This document shows, one piece after another, positions 25,624 through 33,210 of a DNA stretch of 53,341 nucleotides. The stretch is taken from positions 1 through 53,341 of the forward strand of contig PMSX01000171.1 in NCBI GenBank assembly GCA_003167495.1. The letters run 5' to 3'. Both the position numbers and the translations under genes were made by a program. The notes beneath the pieces are model-generated. The model had not been told where the DNA came from and did no database searches. It saw only the letters and a program-made list of their open reading frames with translations. The stretch's first letter is position 1. Every line of letters begins with the position of its first letter. Source of the stretch: Bryobacterales bacterium (GTDB taxonomy: Bacteria; Acidobacteriota; Terriglobia; Bryobacterales; Bryobacteraceae).

Positions 25624-27987
25624 TCACCGACTCCAATTTCGCGGCGTGAATACCACTTGCAGCGACGCGAGTAAATCTCTCTGCGGCCCGCCCAAGACAG
25701 GTATGTAATAACGCTCGTATTGAGCAGTTGCGCCGATAGTCCACTCCGGAGTTACGCTCCATTGCCCAGTTATCGTGCAGTCCGTTTGTGTACCGCCTCC
25801 GGGAAGAAAGTGCCCACCTGCCTTGATTTGCTTGAACTGACCCTGTACCTTCGACTTAGCGGAGAACCAGTACGTCGTCGAGGCAATATAAGCTCGCGAA
25901 TCCCGGCCTATCCAACTGCCCAGAAGAACACCATTATTCGTGTATGAATCGCGATAATCGCCATTGAAGTAGAAATAGTCGCCACCGATGTCCTTCTTGT
26001 AGAGCTCCGTTGCGTAAGTCTCAAGCCGGAAGTCGAAGCGTCTCAGTCCGGGTATTTGCGATACGTACAATCCTGGACCCCACGCTATTCGTCGTGGAGT
26101 GTCATCGACGTAAGAGTCCGAGTACAAAGTCACGTACCGGCGCAGCCCGGGAATTCGATAGCGGAAATCGAAACTGCCGTGCCGGTCGCCGGGGTCACGA
26201 ATGCCTCCGTCATATGTACTGGACACGTTAAACAAGCTTGCCCCAAAGAGGCCCAGCGTAAGCGGATTGCCCACGCCGCCAAAAAAGTCGGACCTGGTAA
26301 TCCCGACTTCCAGATACTTGGTTAGATCCACGCTCAGCTTCTGCGCGTTCATATACACCCGCGGCGGCCAAAGGTGACCCGAAAGCTTGCCAAAGATAAA
26401 TTCGGTGTGCATCTTCCCAAGCTTGGAGAAGATACCCGGCAGGACGAAGGGCCGCGTTTGTGCAAAACGCAGCATGTAGAAAGCCTCTGCGTTATCACTG
26501 AAGCTGAACGCACTGTCCTCGCCGGGACCCCACCAAAGATTTTGCTTCCCAAAGGTAATGCTTTCGAAGCCGAGTTTTACGCCGGCGTACATCTCTAGAG
26601 GTTCAAATCGGTTGGTCGCCGCGACTGCGTTGGCCGGCTGCAGCGGATTGTCGTCGGCTGCTGCGATGAACTGACGAACGGATAGAGGTTCGGCGTCTCG
26701 ACCGGGAGCGTATTGATATTCGCCTCGAAAGTATGCAAAAAACGGTCCTGTGGCGGCAGAACTCGAGAAGCCAGTTACATTGTTGAAGCCTTTGTCATAA
26801 GGACGGCCGTCATCATCCGAGATAGTTTGTCCGAAATGGTAGCTATCCCGAAGCGGAGTGCCGCTAATTCCAGTTACTCGGGTATACAGAGACTCCAGAC
26901 GAATTGACGCGACCTCGGAACCTTCTCCGCTTAGCTCCGCGATAAGGTCAGTTATGAGCTGCTGGGCCTCCGCATTTGGCCCACGGTCGCTTGCCTGGCC
27001 GGCTGCTTCCCGGGTTTGACGCAGGCATTCCGCCCGTGTCCACGGCGCCATGTTGGACATTTGGTTCATCAGATAGCCGAGCGCCGCCAGGCGTCTGAGC
27101 GCCGGATAGATCCAGCTGTCTAACGGCACATACGAAGAGCCGCCGTCTCCCACGGAGCGCCGCCGCCGCTCGCCCGGAGACTGCGGAGCGGACAGTGTGG
27201 TCGATCCGATGTGGTCACTCATTCTGTCATCGTGATGCGTCGAGTAGACATACCGGCCGATCAGATAGCCGGCCGCGGCTCCGATCAACACGTCGGAGGG
27301 AAAGTGCCGCTCAGCCGCGATGCCGGAAAGGCTGACCAAAGAGGCTGCTACGTAAGCGGACCACTGCGTCACAGGGCCAGGATACTCACGAGCGATGACT
27401 GCTGCCGCACCCCAGGCGAGCGCCGCATCTGCCGATGGAAAGGATGAGTGCAGCGGAGACGCGTGACCAAACAGCCCCTGCCTCAACCCAGTATCCGGTG
27501 ATTGCCGGTCAGTCACGAATTTCATCGCTTCGACTAATACAAGAGAGTCAGCTAGCGCTTCGGTCGAGAGTATGCCGGTTTCGCGGGCGTGCTCATCGTG
27601 TGTCATAACGCCAAGGCCGTAAGAAACTGCAGTGACTCCGGCGAACGCACCCAAGCCGGCATCCGAAAACAGCAAACTTCTGCTGCGATTGGCAGCGTCG
27701 GAGTGAATGAGCGTCATCTCGTGGCGGTCGGTTCCGATTAGGAGCCCAGTGGTGGCGGCAAGCGGAAGTAGCCAGAGGATGTCGGATTTTCGAATGTGCT
27801 TCGGGCTGGTCCAGATGGCCTTTTGATCATGCCAGATATCGACGGGCAGGAACCCGGATAGCGGCTTGTACGGGTGTGAGGGCGGCAGAGAGAAGTACTC
27901 TTCTCCATCGGAGAACAGCGCGTTTGAAGACTGAGCTGCACAACCATACGACAGTAACGAACAAATCAGCAACAGCCTGGCACTCAC
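25624..27987 (-). CDS. PAP2-like domain fused to Wzi-type capsule assembly protein
   Basis: This 787-aa protein starts at a GTG that overlaps the preceding stop (GTGA), giving a clean signal peptide (S-A-R-L-L-L-I-C-S-L-L-S-Y-G-C). Residues 65-260 are a PAP2 phosphatase-like membrane domain. Its active site is degenerate: the P1 Arg is Ser163, the P2 PSGH is P-S-A-D with Asp187 for His, and the P3 S-R is S-G (G222), while H228 and D232 remain. Residues about 440-787 match Wzi outer-membrane beta-barrel proteins, with many aromatic alternating strands (W-W-G-P-G-E-D-S). Wzi binds capsule at the surface. The fusion is typical of acidobacterial loci. The phosphatase half is probably structural. 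Confidence 0.8.
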   Translation of the reverse strand: MSARLLLICSLLSYGCAAQSSNALFSDGEEYFSLPPSHPYKPLSGFLPVDIWHDQKAIWTSPKHIRKSDILWLLPLAATTGLLIGTDRHEMTLIHSDAANRSRSLLFSDAGLGAFAGVTAVSYGLGVMTHDEHARETGILSTEALADSLVLVEAMKFVTDRQSPDTGLRQGLFGHASPLHSSFPSADAALAWGAAAVIAREYPGPVTQWSAYVAASLVSLSGIAAERHFPSDVLIGAAAGYLIGRYVYSTHHDDRMSDHIGSTTLSAPQSPGERRRRSVGDGGSSYVPLDSWIYPALRRLAALGYLMNQMSNMAPWTRAECLRQTREAAGQASDRGPNAEAQQLITDLIAELSGEGSEVASIRLESLYTRVTGISGTPLRDSYHFGQTISDDDGRPYDKGFNNVTGFSSSAATGPFFAYFRGEYQYAPGRDAEPLSVRQFIAAADDNPLQPANAVAATNRFEPLEMYAGVKLGFESITFGKQNLWWGPGEDSAFSFSDNAEAFYMLRFAQTRPFVLPGIFSKLGKMHTEFIFGKLSGHLWPPRVYMNAQKLSVDLTKYLEVGITRSDFFGGVGNPLTLGLFGASLFNVSSTYDGGIRDPGDRHGSFDFRYRIPGLRRYVTLYSDSYVDDTPRRIAWGPGLYVSQIPGLRRFDFRLETYATELYKKDIGGDYFYFNGDYRDSYTNNGVLLGSWIGRDSRAYIASTTYWFSAKSKVQGQFKQIKAGGHFLPGGGTQTDCTITGQWSVTPEWTIGATAQYERYYIPVLGGPQRDLLASLQVVFTPRNWSR

Positions 27988-28247
27988 CTTGGCACTTTCA
28001 GCAAATCTTCCAACCGCTCTATTTCGGCTTGTAGGGTAGCCAGCCGGCAAATGAGTTCTCGATACCACAGACGCTCGTCTGGACCCGCCGGCACTCCCGG
28101 TTGGTATGTCTCCAGCAGACGGTATATTTCTTGTCTGGCAAAGTCTCCAATGGTTTTCGCTCCGTTCCGCGCCCAAACCTGATTAAGAACTTCAAAGTCC
28201 TCCTCCGAGATGCGGACCTTAATGAACTTAGTTCGTTCGCCAGGCAT
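27984..28247 (-). CDS. Small RHH/coiled-coil protein, paralogue 3 of 3
   Basis: This 87-aa protein has an N-terminal basic beta strand (F-I-K-V-R-I-S-E-E-D-F) and a helix-turn-helix stretch (I-G-D-F-A-R-Q-E-I). It ends in a leucine-zipper-like helix (L-A-T-L-Q-A-E-I-E-R-L-E-D-L-L). That is the layout of ribbon-helix-helix DNA-binding proteins or mobilisation relaxosome proteins with a C-terminal dimerisation helix. It is the third of three tandem paralogues and overlaps the PAP2-Wzi gene by four bases. A regulator of this operon is the simplest reading. Confidence 0.65.
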   Translation of the reverse strand: MPGERTKFIKVRISEEDFEVLNQVWARNGAKTIGDFARQEIYRLLETYQPGVPAGPDERLWYRELICRLATLQAEIERLEDLLKVPR

Positions 28248-28252
28248 CTTTC

Positions 28253-28516
28253 TCAGAGATTTTTGGCCAGCAAGCTCCTCAGGCGCTTCACTTCGGCTTG
28301 TAAGTGGGTGAGACGGCCTGCGAGCTCATCCAGACATCCATTGGCATTGCGCGCAATCATCAGGGCAGATCGGCGCTCGTCGATAACCAGGCGCAACGCT
28401 TCCCGCGCCAGGTCACTGACGTTCCGTGTTCCCACTTTCCTACAAGCGTCCCGAAACCGTTCGAAGTCGTTCTCGGAAACACGGATGTTCACGGGCTTCG
28501 TGCGCTTGTTGACCAT
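28253..28516 (-). CDS. Small RHH/coiled-coil protein, paralogue 2 of 3
   Basis: This 87-aa protein has the same plan as its neighbours: V-N-I-R-V-S-E-N-D-F-E strand, G-T-R-N-V-S-D-L-A-R-E-A-L helices and a C-terminal L-T-H-L-Q-A-E-V-K-R-L-R-S-L-L zipper. It is closest to paralogue 1 in the strand and helix region. Spacing to the flanking paralogues is five and eight bases, so they are co-translated. Confidence 0.65.
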   Translation of the reverse strand: MVNKRTKPVNIRVSENDFERFRDACRKVGTRNVSDLAREALRLVIDERRSALMIARNANGCLDELAGRLTHLQAEVKRLRSLLAKNL

Positions 28517-28524
28517 CGCCGCTC

Positions 28525-28797
28525 TCAGGGCTCCGCTTGATATCCAAATGTGGTTTGCAGCCTCTCCACCTCCGATTGCAAGCTGGCCAACCTTCGTCTA
28601 AGTTCGCTGAGGTAGGACTGAATATCCTGACCGGGCAGCGGCGCGTAGCCTCTTGCATTCACGATGCGGTGCATGGCCTCGCGCGCGAGTCCGCTCACCG
28701 TCCGTGTCCCCGCGCGCTCGCAGGCTTCTCTTAGCGTTTCCAGTTCTTCTGCGGACACTCGTATACAGACTGACCTGGTCTTTTTATCGATAGCCAT
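28525..28797 (-). CDS. Small RHH/coiled-coil protein, paralogue 1 of 3
   Basis: This 90-aa protein starts at the ATG at 28797 (M-A-I-D-K-K), matching the start of the conserved block in its paralogues; an upstream extension to 28830 is not shared. It has V-C-I-R-V-S-A-E-E-L-E, G-T-R-T-V-S-G-L-A-R-E-A-M and a zipper R-L-A-S-L-Q-S-E-V-E-R-L. It overlaps the end of the antiterminator gene by 14 bases, which ties the two functions together. Confidence 0.65.
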   Translation of the reverse strand: MAIDKKTRSVCIRVSAEELETLREACERAGTRTVSGLAREAMHRIVNARGYAPLPGQDIQSYLSELRRRLASLQSEVERLQTTFGYQAEP

Positions 28798-29302
28798 GTT
28801 CAACATTTTGCCGGACTGCTTCAGAGTCAAACTCCACTGCTATAGAGCGCTGAAGTAAGTTAATGGAAACAACGACTTTGAACTTGTCCTTCTCCGTAAC
28901 GAGCATGCCTTCCACTCCGCAGAGTGGGCCCTTTACGATGATGACGTTGTCGCCTGCCCGCAAGTAAGGATAGTGAGCGACCGCGAATCCCGATTGCAAC
29001 ATGCTCCGGACATTTTCAAGCTCCATCTCCGGAATCGGCTCAGGTTGTTTTCCACGGCCAACAATCGCTATCACGCTTGAAAGCGTGACAATCGGGGGCA
29101 GTGTCGAGTCGAACCGGCAGAACAGATATCCCGGAAAGAGAGCACAATCCACTTCTATCCGGCGATCAGACCGGTAAGTCTGCTTTCGGTACTGAGGAAG
29201 AAAAACCTCGTAACCTCTTCCTTCGAGTTGGCTGGCCACAACCTTCTCCTTTCGGAGATGTGCTTGTATGCCCACCCAGGGATGCGCGCCGGCTTCAATC
29301 AT
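28784..29302 (-). CDS. NusG/RfaH-like (UpxY-type) transcription antiterminator
   Basis: This 172-aa protein has an NGN domain (W-V-G-I-Q-A-H-L-R-K-E-K-V-V-A at 9-23, then L-F-P-G-Y-L-F-C-R-F) and a C-terminal KOW domain (G-D-N-V-I-I-V-K-G-P-L-C-G-V-E-G near 115). Specialised NusG paralogues such as RfaH and UpxY bind RNA polymerase and let it read through long polysaccharide operons. It is the first gene of the roughly 26-kb minus-strand operon, the usual place for this type. Confidence 0.85.
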   Translation of the reverse strand: MIEAGAHPWVGIQAHLRKEKVVASQLEGRGYEVFLPQYRKQTYRSDRRIEVDCALFPGYLFCRFDSTLPPIVTLSSVIAIVGRGKQPEPIPEMELENVRSMLQSGFAVAHYPYLRAGDNVIIVKGPLCGVEGMLVTEKDKFKVVVSINLLQRSIAVEFDSEAVRQNVEHGYR

Positions 29303-29567
29303 AGGTTCATTCTTGTTTTGGCCAAGCTGCCGCCAGAAAAGTCACACGTTCGGTATGAGACTCAATGGGATTCATATTGTAATAGGAGGAGGGAGACAGA
29401 ACCGTCTTGCGAGTAAAGCACTGATACTGCGAGCAGCACTAAACTAACTAACTACAAAGGAGCAGGCAACCCGAAGGTAGCGCAAACGGCGACACGAGTC
29501 AATAGCCTTTTAAAGAAATAACTCTGGTTCCCGTCAAAACGTTCATAAGATCACGTAGACTGGTTTT
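29303..29567. promoter_or_regulatory. Divergent intergenic region between polysaccharide operon and lasso locus B
   Basis: This region separates the antiterminator (minus) from the kinase gene (plus) and should contain promoters for both. An AGGAGG-rich stretch near 29388-29396 is not followed by a long frame. I see no clear -35/-10 pair and no full ops element. Confidence 0.35.
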
Positions 29568-30470
29568 ATGGGCTACTGGATCTCCGGCTTGTCGGTATGC
29601 TCGGAGGTCGAATTACCTTCGGCGATGATATCCGCCGCTGAACAGGCTCCCGATATTGTCATTCGGTCCGGTGTCGTCCCCCATCAGCTGGATCGCCCGC
29701 TGCATAAAACGGAAGAGTTCGAAACGCAGCCAGGTCTGTTTCTTCTCCGTATTCCCGGCATCGCCAGGTTCCTGATCCGGCAAGGCCGCGAGATAGTATT
29801 CGATTTAGATTCTGAATGCCAACCTAGCACCCTCGCCCTGTACCTGCTGGGAACTTGCTTCGCGATACTGCTGCAACAGCGCGGCAATCTGGTTCTTCAC
29901 GCTAGTGCAATCGCGGTCGACGGTCGGGCCATGCTTTTCTGTGGGCGCTCCGGCGCGGGCAAATCGACCATGGCTGCTCTGCTTTGCCGCCGGGGCTACG
30001 CGCTGCTCAACGACGATGTCTGCAGTCTCACACCGTCTGCCGGCGACACCTATAACATCCGGCCCGACGGACGCATGCTCAAGTTATGGACGGAATCGCT
30101 CGATCAGTTGGCCTGGACCAAGCAACCGGGTATGGCGGTTCGTACCCATGTGGAGAAGTACTTCTGCGCGCCGCCGCTCAGCGAGGGGGATGCGCGGCCT
30201 TTAGCGGCTATCTATGTGCTCCGCACCTCGCCGCCACAGGAGCCTCCGTCCATTCACCGCCTTTCCGCGCTGCAAGGTATGCTCGAGCTGAAGCGCAACG
30301 CCTATCGCCCGGCTCTGGTAACGGCCATGGATATGGACGAAGCTTACTTTACAGCCTCAGTTGCGTTGCAGCGAAGCGCCGCAGTGTACCTTCTCAGCAG
30401 GCAGCTGGATTTCACCAATGCCGGCGCGCTGTTGGATCTTTTGGAAGACCACTGGAGTTCAGGAAATTGA
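29568..30470 (+). CDS. HPr-kinase-like protein, candidate lasso-peptide Ser kinase
   Basis: This 300-aa protein carries the HprK-type C-terminal kinase fold: L-H-A-S-A-I-A-V before the P-loop G-R-S-G-A-G-K-S-T (126-134) and L-L-N-D-D-V (D149-D150), the usual catalytic acid region. HprK relatives in paeninodin-type clusters phosphorylate the C-terminal Ser of the lasso precursor. Both candidate precursors here end in Ser, which fits. The PqqD gene starts inside its stop codon, so they are coupled. The alternative is a generic HprK-related protein of the kind found beside PqqD and nucleotidyltransferase genes. Confidence 0.75.
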   Translation: MGYWISGLSVCSEVELPSAMISAAEQAPDIVIRSGVVPHQLDRPLHKTEEFETQPGLFLLRIPGIARFLIRQGREIVFDLDSECQPSTLALYLLGTCFAILLQQRGNLVLHASAIAVDGRAMLFCGRSGAGKSTMAALLCRRGYALLNDDVCSLTPSAGDTYNIRPDGRMLKLWTESLDQLAWTKQPGMAVRTHVEKYFCAPPLSEGDARPLAAIYVLRTSPPQEPPSIHRLSALQGMLELKRNAYRPALVTAMDMDEAYFTASVALQRSAAVYLLSRQLDFTNAGALLDLLEDHWSSGN

Positions 30471-30754
30471 ATCAAGACAATACCATCGCGCGTGGCAACG
30501 GCTGGTTCACCGCCTGGATCGGCGGACAGCTCATGATGATGAGCGCCGACAATAGCGCCTACCTGAGCCTGTCCGGTAGCGGTGGCCGCATCTGGGAGTT
30601 GCTGGAACAGCCTCGGACCTTAGCAGGTTTGTGCGAAGCGCTTGCCGGCGAATATGTGATCGAGCCCGCTGAGATTCGAGAGCAGGTCCAGGCGTTTCTC
30701 GAAAGGCTGCAACTTCAGCATGCGATTGAACTCCATCCTTCCACTGTGGCGTAG
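30467..30754 (+). CDS. PqqD-like RiPP recognition element (lasso B1)
   Basis: This 95-aa protein has the winged-helix PqqD/RRE plan: three strands (W-F-T-A-W-I-G-G-Q-L-M-M-M), S-A-Y-L-S-L-S-G-S-G-G-R-I-W-E-L-L, then helices to residue 85. Such proteins bind the leader peptide and pass the precursor to the B2 protease and the cyclase. The start is a TTG overlapping the kinase stop (TTGA), chosen since homology begins there; an upstream frame to 30086 is an overlap artefact. It overlaps the next gene by 35 bases. Confidence 0.8.
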   Translation: MNQDNTIARGNGWFTAWIGGQLMMMSADNSAYLSLSGSGGRIWELLEQPRTLAGLCEALAGEYVIEPAEIREQVQAFLERLQLQHAIELHPSTVA

Positions 30755-31181
30755 GTTCCTCGGATTGCCGCGCGGCCGGCGTCGGCTGCTGCTCGAGGCT
30801 ATGTTCTGGCTGGCGGCCGCGAGACTGGCCATTTTGCTGGTGCCATTTCCGCGCATTGCCCGCTATCTCGGAAAGATGTATCCTCCCGCGCAAGAGACGG
30901 GGAGTTCGCAGACCGAACCCGCAACCGCCGGTGGAGTCTCCTGGGCTGTCGAACGGGCCGCTCGCCTTCTTCCCTTCAAGGTTGTCTGCCTTCCCCGCGC
31001 ACTGGCTGCGTGGCAGATGCTGCATCGCAGGCGGATTGCCGGCCGTCTTCACTTTGGCGGGTCACGTGACGCAGCCAGCGCCGCACTCCGCATGCATGCT
31101 TGGCTGGACGCCTGCGGTGTAGAAGTGACTGGCTATCCAGAGGCGCGTAACTGCGTCGAGATCGGCTTCTTCGCGCGCTGA
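30720..31181 (+). CDS. Lasso peptide B2 transglutaminase-like leader protease
   Basis: This 153-aa protein has the features of the B2/McjB C-terminal family: a basic, hydrophobic N-terminal region, then V-C-L-P-R-A-L-A-A with the nucleophile Cys90, and M-H-A-W-L-D with His126. The third triad residue cannot be assigned with certainty. The family cleaves the leader from lasso precursors with the help of the B1 RRE protein encoded just upstream. No lasso ABC exporter gene is adjacent. Confidence 0.8.
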   Translation: MRLNSILPLWRRFLGLPRGRRRLLLEAMFWLAAARLAILLVPFPRIARYLGKMYPPAQETGSSQTEPATAGGVSWAVERAARLLPFKVVCLPRALAAWQMLHRRRIAGRLHFGGSRDAASAALRMHAWLDACGVEVTGYPEARNCVEIGFFAR

Positions 31182-31210
31182 CGCCTGCCTCGCTGCCAAC
31201 CCCCATTTGT

Positions 31211-31294
31211 GGCGCAGACACTCGTGTCTGCAGCGCCGAGACTCATCTCGGCGCCTGGACTTTCTGTGCTGCCGCGCCGATTTGCAGTCGGCGC
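31211..31294. repeat. Three adjacent GC-rich hairpins (REP-like)
   Basis: Three inverted repeats follow one another: 31214-31221 with 31224-31231, 31233-31241 with 31246-31254, and 31274-31280 with 31288-31294. All use GGCGC/GCGCC-type ends. Such tandem small hairpins after a gene resemble interspersed palindromic elements. They lie about 30 bases after the B2 stop and may end or protect that transcript. The rest of 31182-31490 shows no gene. Confidence 0.6.
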
Positions 31295-31492
31295 TCTGAC
31301 AGAGGTCACCATAAGCCCATCGAGATCCGCAAAGGCGAAATTCGTCGCCCTCCAAATCCCGTTCACAAATCTCGAAAATAAACTTCAAATACTCTAACTA
31401 AAACCCCTTCAACCACTTACCAGCACTTTCGAGCATACATCTCTCCACGATTGGTTCGTTTTCGGGGGTACCCATGCTACCGTTCCATCAGA

Positions 31493-31530
31493 AAGCTCGT
31501 CCAGGTTACCCAAAACCTGGGCGAGCTTTT
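31493..31530 (+). terminator. Rho-independent-like terminator hairpin
   Basis: The arms around AAAGCTCG-CCAGGTT and AACCTGG-CGAGCTTTT pair with one mismatch and a six-base loop, and four T follow. It would end transcription from the lasso kinase-B1-B2 unit. Because it lies only 26 bases before the next gene it could also act as an attenuator for that gene. Confidence 0.55.
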
Positions 31531-31555
31531 CCATTTCTTCTGAGGAGTTTTCAGA

Positions 31556-32260
31556 ATGTCTAACCGAGCCATCCGTCGCGCCGCCGAGCGCTCTGCCCAA
31601 CGTCAAGCCGCCGCGCCTGCCAACCCAACCAACACCATCTCCGAAGCCCAACTCGCCGCCAATCGCGCCAACGCACAACTCAGTTCCGGTCCAAAGAGCG
31701 AAACCGGCAAGTCCAAGTCCTCTCACAACGCCCTCAAAACTGGCCTCACCGGCCGCACCATCCTGTTGCCAGACGACGATGTCGCCGCCTACCAAACCCT
31801 CGTCTCTCTCATCGACCAGAAATTCAAGCCCGCCGACGACATCGAAAAACATCTCACCCAATCCATTACCGACACCGAATGGCGTCTTCTCCGCATCCCC
31901 ACTCTCGAAGCCGGCCTCTACGCCCTCGGTCGCCACGAACTCTCCGCCGAATGCGCCCACGAATCCAATCCGCAAATTCGTGCCTCCATGCTCGAAGCTC
32001 TCATCTTCCGCACTTATCAAAAGGACCTGCGCAACCTCGCACTCCAGGAACGCCGTCTTCGCAGTCAACTCAAAGCCGATACCGCCGAACTCCGCCACCT
32101 CCAAGCCGAACGCCGCGAAGCGCAACCGGCTCCTCCGCAGCCCAAACCGGCCGCCACCCAGCCGCAAAATGGCTTCGAATTTTCAACTCCCGTTTTCACC
32201 CCTGCCCCCGACCCGTCCGACCCGCAAGAAACCCCCCTCCAACAGGAGGCCACCGCATAA
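31556..32260 (+). CDS. Conserved hypothetical protein with N-terminal ANRANAQ-S-GP-K motif
   Basis: This 234-aa protein begins with a basic Arg/Ala-rich stretch and has the A-N-R-A-N-A-Q-L-S-S-G-P-K-S-E-T-G-K segment followed by N-A-L-K-T-G-L. That block recurs in many uncharacterised proteins of acidobacteria and other soil bacteria. The end (residues 190-234) is rich in Pro, Gln and Thr. The GAGGAG about ten bases upstream supports the start. Codon use strongly favours C-ending codons, unlike the lasso genes on both sides, so it looks inserted between them. Function unknown. Confidence 0.7.
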   Translation: MSNRAIRRAAERSAQRQAAAPANPTNTISEAQLAANRANAQLSSGPKSETGKSKSSHNALKTGLTGRTILLPDDDVAAYQTLVSLIDQKFKPADDIEKHLTQSITDTEWRLLRIPTLEAGLYALGRHELSAECAHESNPQIRASMLEALIFRTYQKDLRNLALQERRLRSQLKADTAELRHLQAERREAQPAPPQPKPAATQPQNGFEFSTPVFTPAPDPSDPQETPLQQEATA

Positions 32261-32690
32261 ACCACAGACCCTTTGTGGCATGGTGCCATGATCTCGAAAC
32301 CGAGCCGGAAGCGTTTCAGCGACCTAATTCGGGACCGCCTTGCTGACACGTCTCGGCCATCTTTTTCGCCGCCCAACTTCTAGCCGAACCGCGACTGTTA
32401 AGGAGTCGGCAACGCCACTTTCATCCGTAGATTCAGCGGAGCCGTCAGCCGCGACCATAAAGGCGGGTCAGCCGCCTCTACTTGTAGCAAAGGAGCGGTA
32501 ACGACGCTGATGCGGGAAAAGCACCCCATGCAGCAATTAGGATTATCCTTAGCCTCCCATATTTCCCTTGCTCGCCTGGGGATTCAATGTTACTGTCCAA
32601 TTGACCTCGCTCAAGCTCTTCTGGTGGACACCGCCAAGACACAGCCAATGATGACCGCGTAGCGCATCAAGCGATCAGGAGGGTTCCAAT
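32261..32690. other. Intergenic region before the tail-collar operon, with one small ORF
   Basis: Apart from a 50-codon frame (32510-32662) there is no gene. The latter half should contain the promoter for the collar-protein operon; no clear promoter boxes were recognised. The strong AGGAGGG at 32677-32683 is the ribosome site of the first collar gene. Confidence 0.4.
32510..32662 (+). CDS. Possible small ORF (50 aa) upstream of the collar genes
   Basis: ATG at 32510 opens 50 codons ending 28 bases before the first collar gene. The peptide holds a C-Y-C-P stretch near residue 27 and ends M-M-T-A. A GGAG lies about fourteen bases before the ATG, somewhat far. No family is recognised and it lacks the leader motif of the two lasso-type precursors. 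It may be non-coding. Confidence 0.25.
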   Translation: MREKHPMQQLGLSLASHISLARLGIQCYCPIDLAQALLVDTAKTQPMMTA

Positions 32691-33197
32691 ATGGACCCGT
32701 TCTTAGGCGAGATCCGCTGCTTCTCCTTCAACAGGGTGCCAACCGGGTGGTTGCAATGCAGCGGCCAGACTCTTCCAGTTAACCAGTACCAAGCCCTCTA
32801 TTCCCTGCTTGGCAATCAGTTCGGCGGCACCGCCAACAGCACCTTCAATCTGCCCAATCTCAACGGGGTGACGCCAGTGCATTACAATTCGGCCACGCCT
32901 GTGGCAACTTCCGGCGGCGCCGAGACAGTTCAAGTCGGCACTTCGCAGATGCCGGCCCACACTCATTTAGTGGAGACCAGCAGCGCGCCTGCGAACGAAG
33001 ATTCGCCGGCAGCGTACTATCTTGGCGCCACGGCTTCGCCGCATTTTGCCTATAGCGGCGCGCCTGCCAGCCCAGTGCCGATGGCTTCGGGTATCGTCGG
33101 AAACGCCGGCGCGAATGCCGCCCACCCGAATCTTCAACCTTGTCTCGCACTCAGTTTTTGTATTGCGACCCAGGGCTTGTATCCAACGCGTCCCTGA
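32691..33197 (+). CDS. Phage tail-collar/microcystin-dependent (MdpB-like) protein 1
   Basis: This 168-aa protein starts with F-L-G-E-I-R-C-F-S-F-N and has the tail-collar motif P-x-G-W-L-Q-C-S-G-Q-T-L-P-V and L-L-G-N-Q-F-G-G-T, then F-N-L-P-N-L and the M-P-A-H-T-H histidines. C-terminal N-x-x-P-x-L-A-L-S-F-C-I-A-x-x-G-x-Y-P is also typical. Collar-domain proteins of this size without other phage genes are common in soil bacteria; their role is unclear. First of three tandem homologues, 28-60% alike by eye in the first 60 residues. Confidence 0.85.
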   Translation: MDPFLGEIRCFSFNRVPTGWLQCSGQTLPVNQYQALYSLLGNQFGGTANSTFNLPNLNGVTPVHYNSATPVATSGGAETVQVGTSQMPAHTHLVETSSAPANEDSPAAYYLGATASPHFAYSGAPASPVPMASGIVGNAGANAAHPNLQPCLALSFCIATQGLYPTRP

Positions 33198-33210
33198 CGA
33201 GGAAAAGAAT

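Noticed and set aside
29353..29448. A 31-codon frame before the kinase as a further precursor
   Set aside because: No ribosome site, no leader motif and no ring acid pattern.
29476..29482. GGTAGCG, part of an ops/JUMPstart-like element
   Set aside because: Only seven bases match and it points toward the kinase gene, not into the polysaccharide operon.
31409..32167. 252-codon minus-strand frame
   Set aside because: It is the shadow of the C-ending codons of the plus-strand gene at 31556-32260; glycine-rich random composition.
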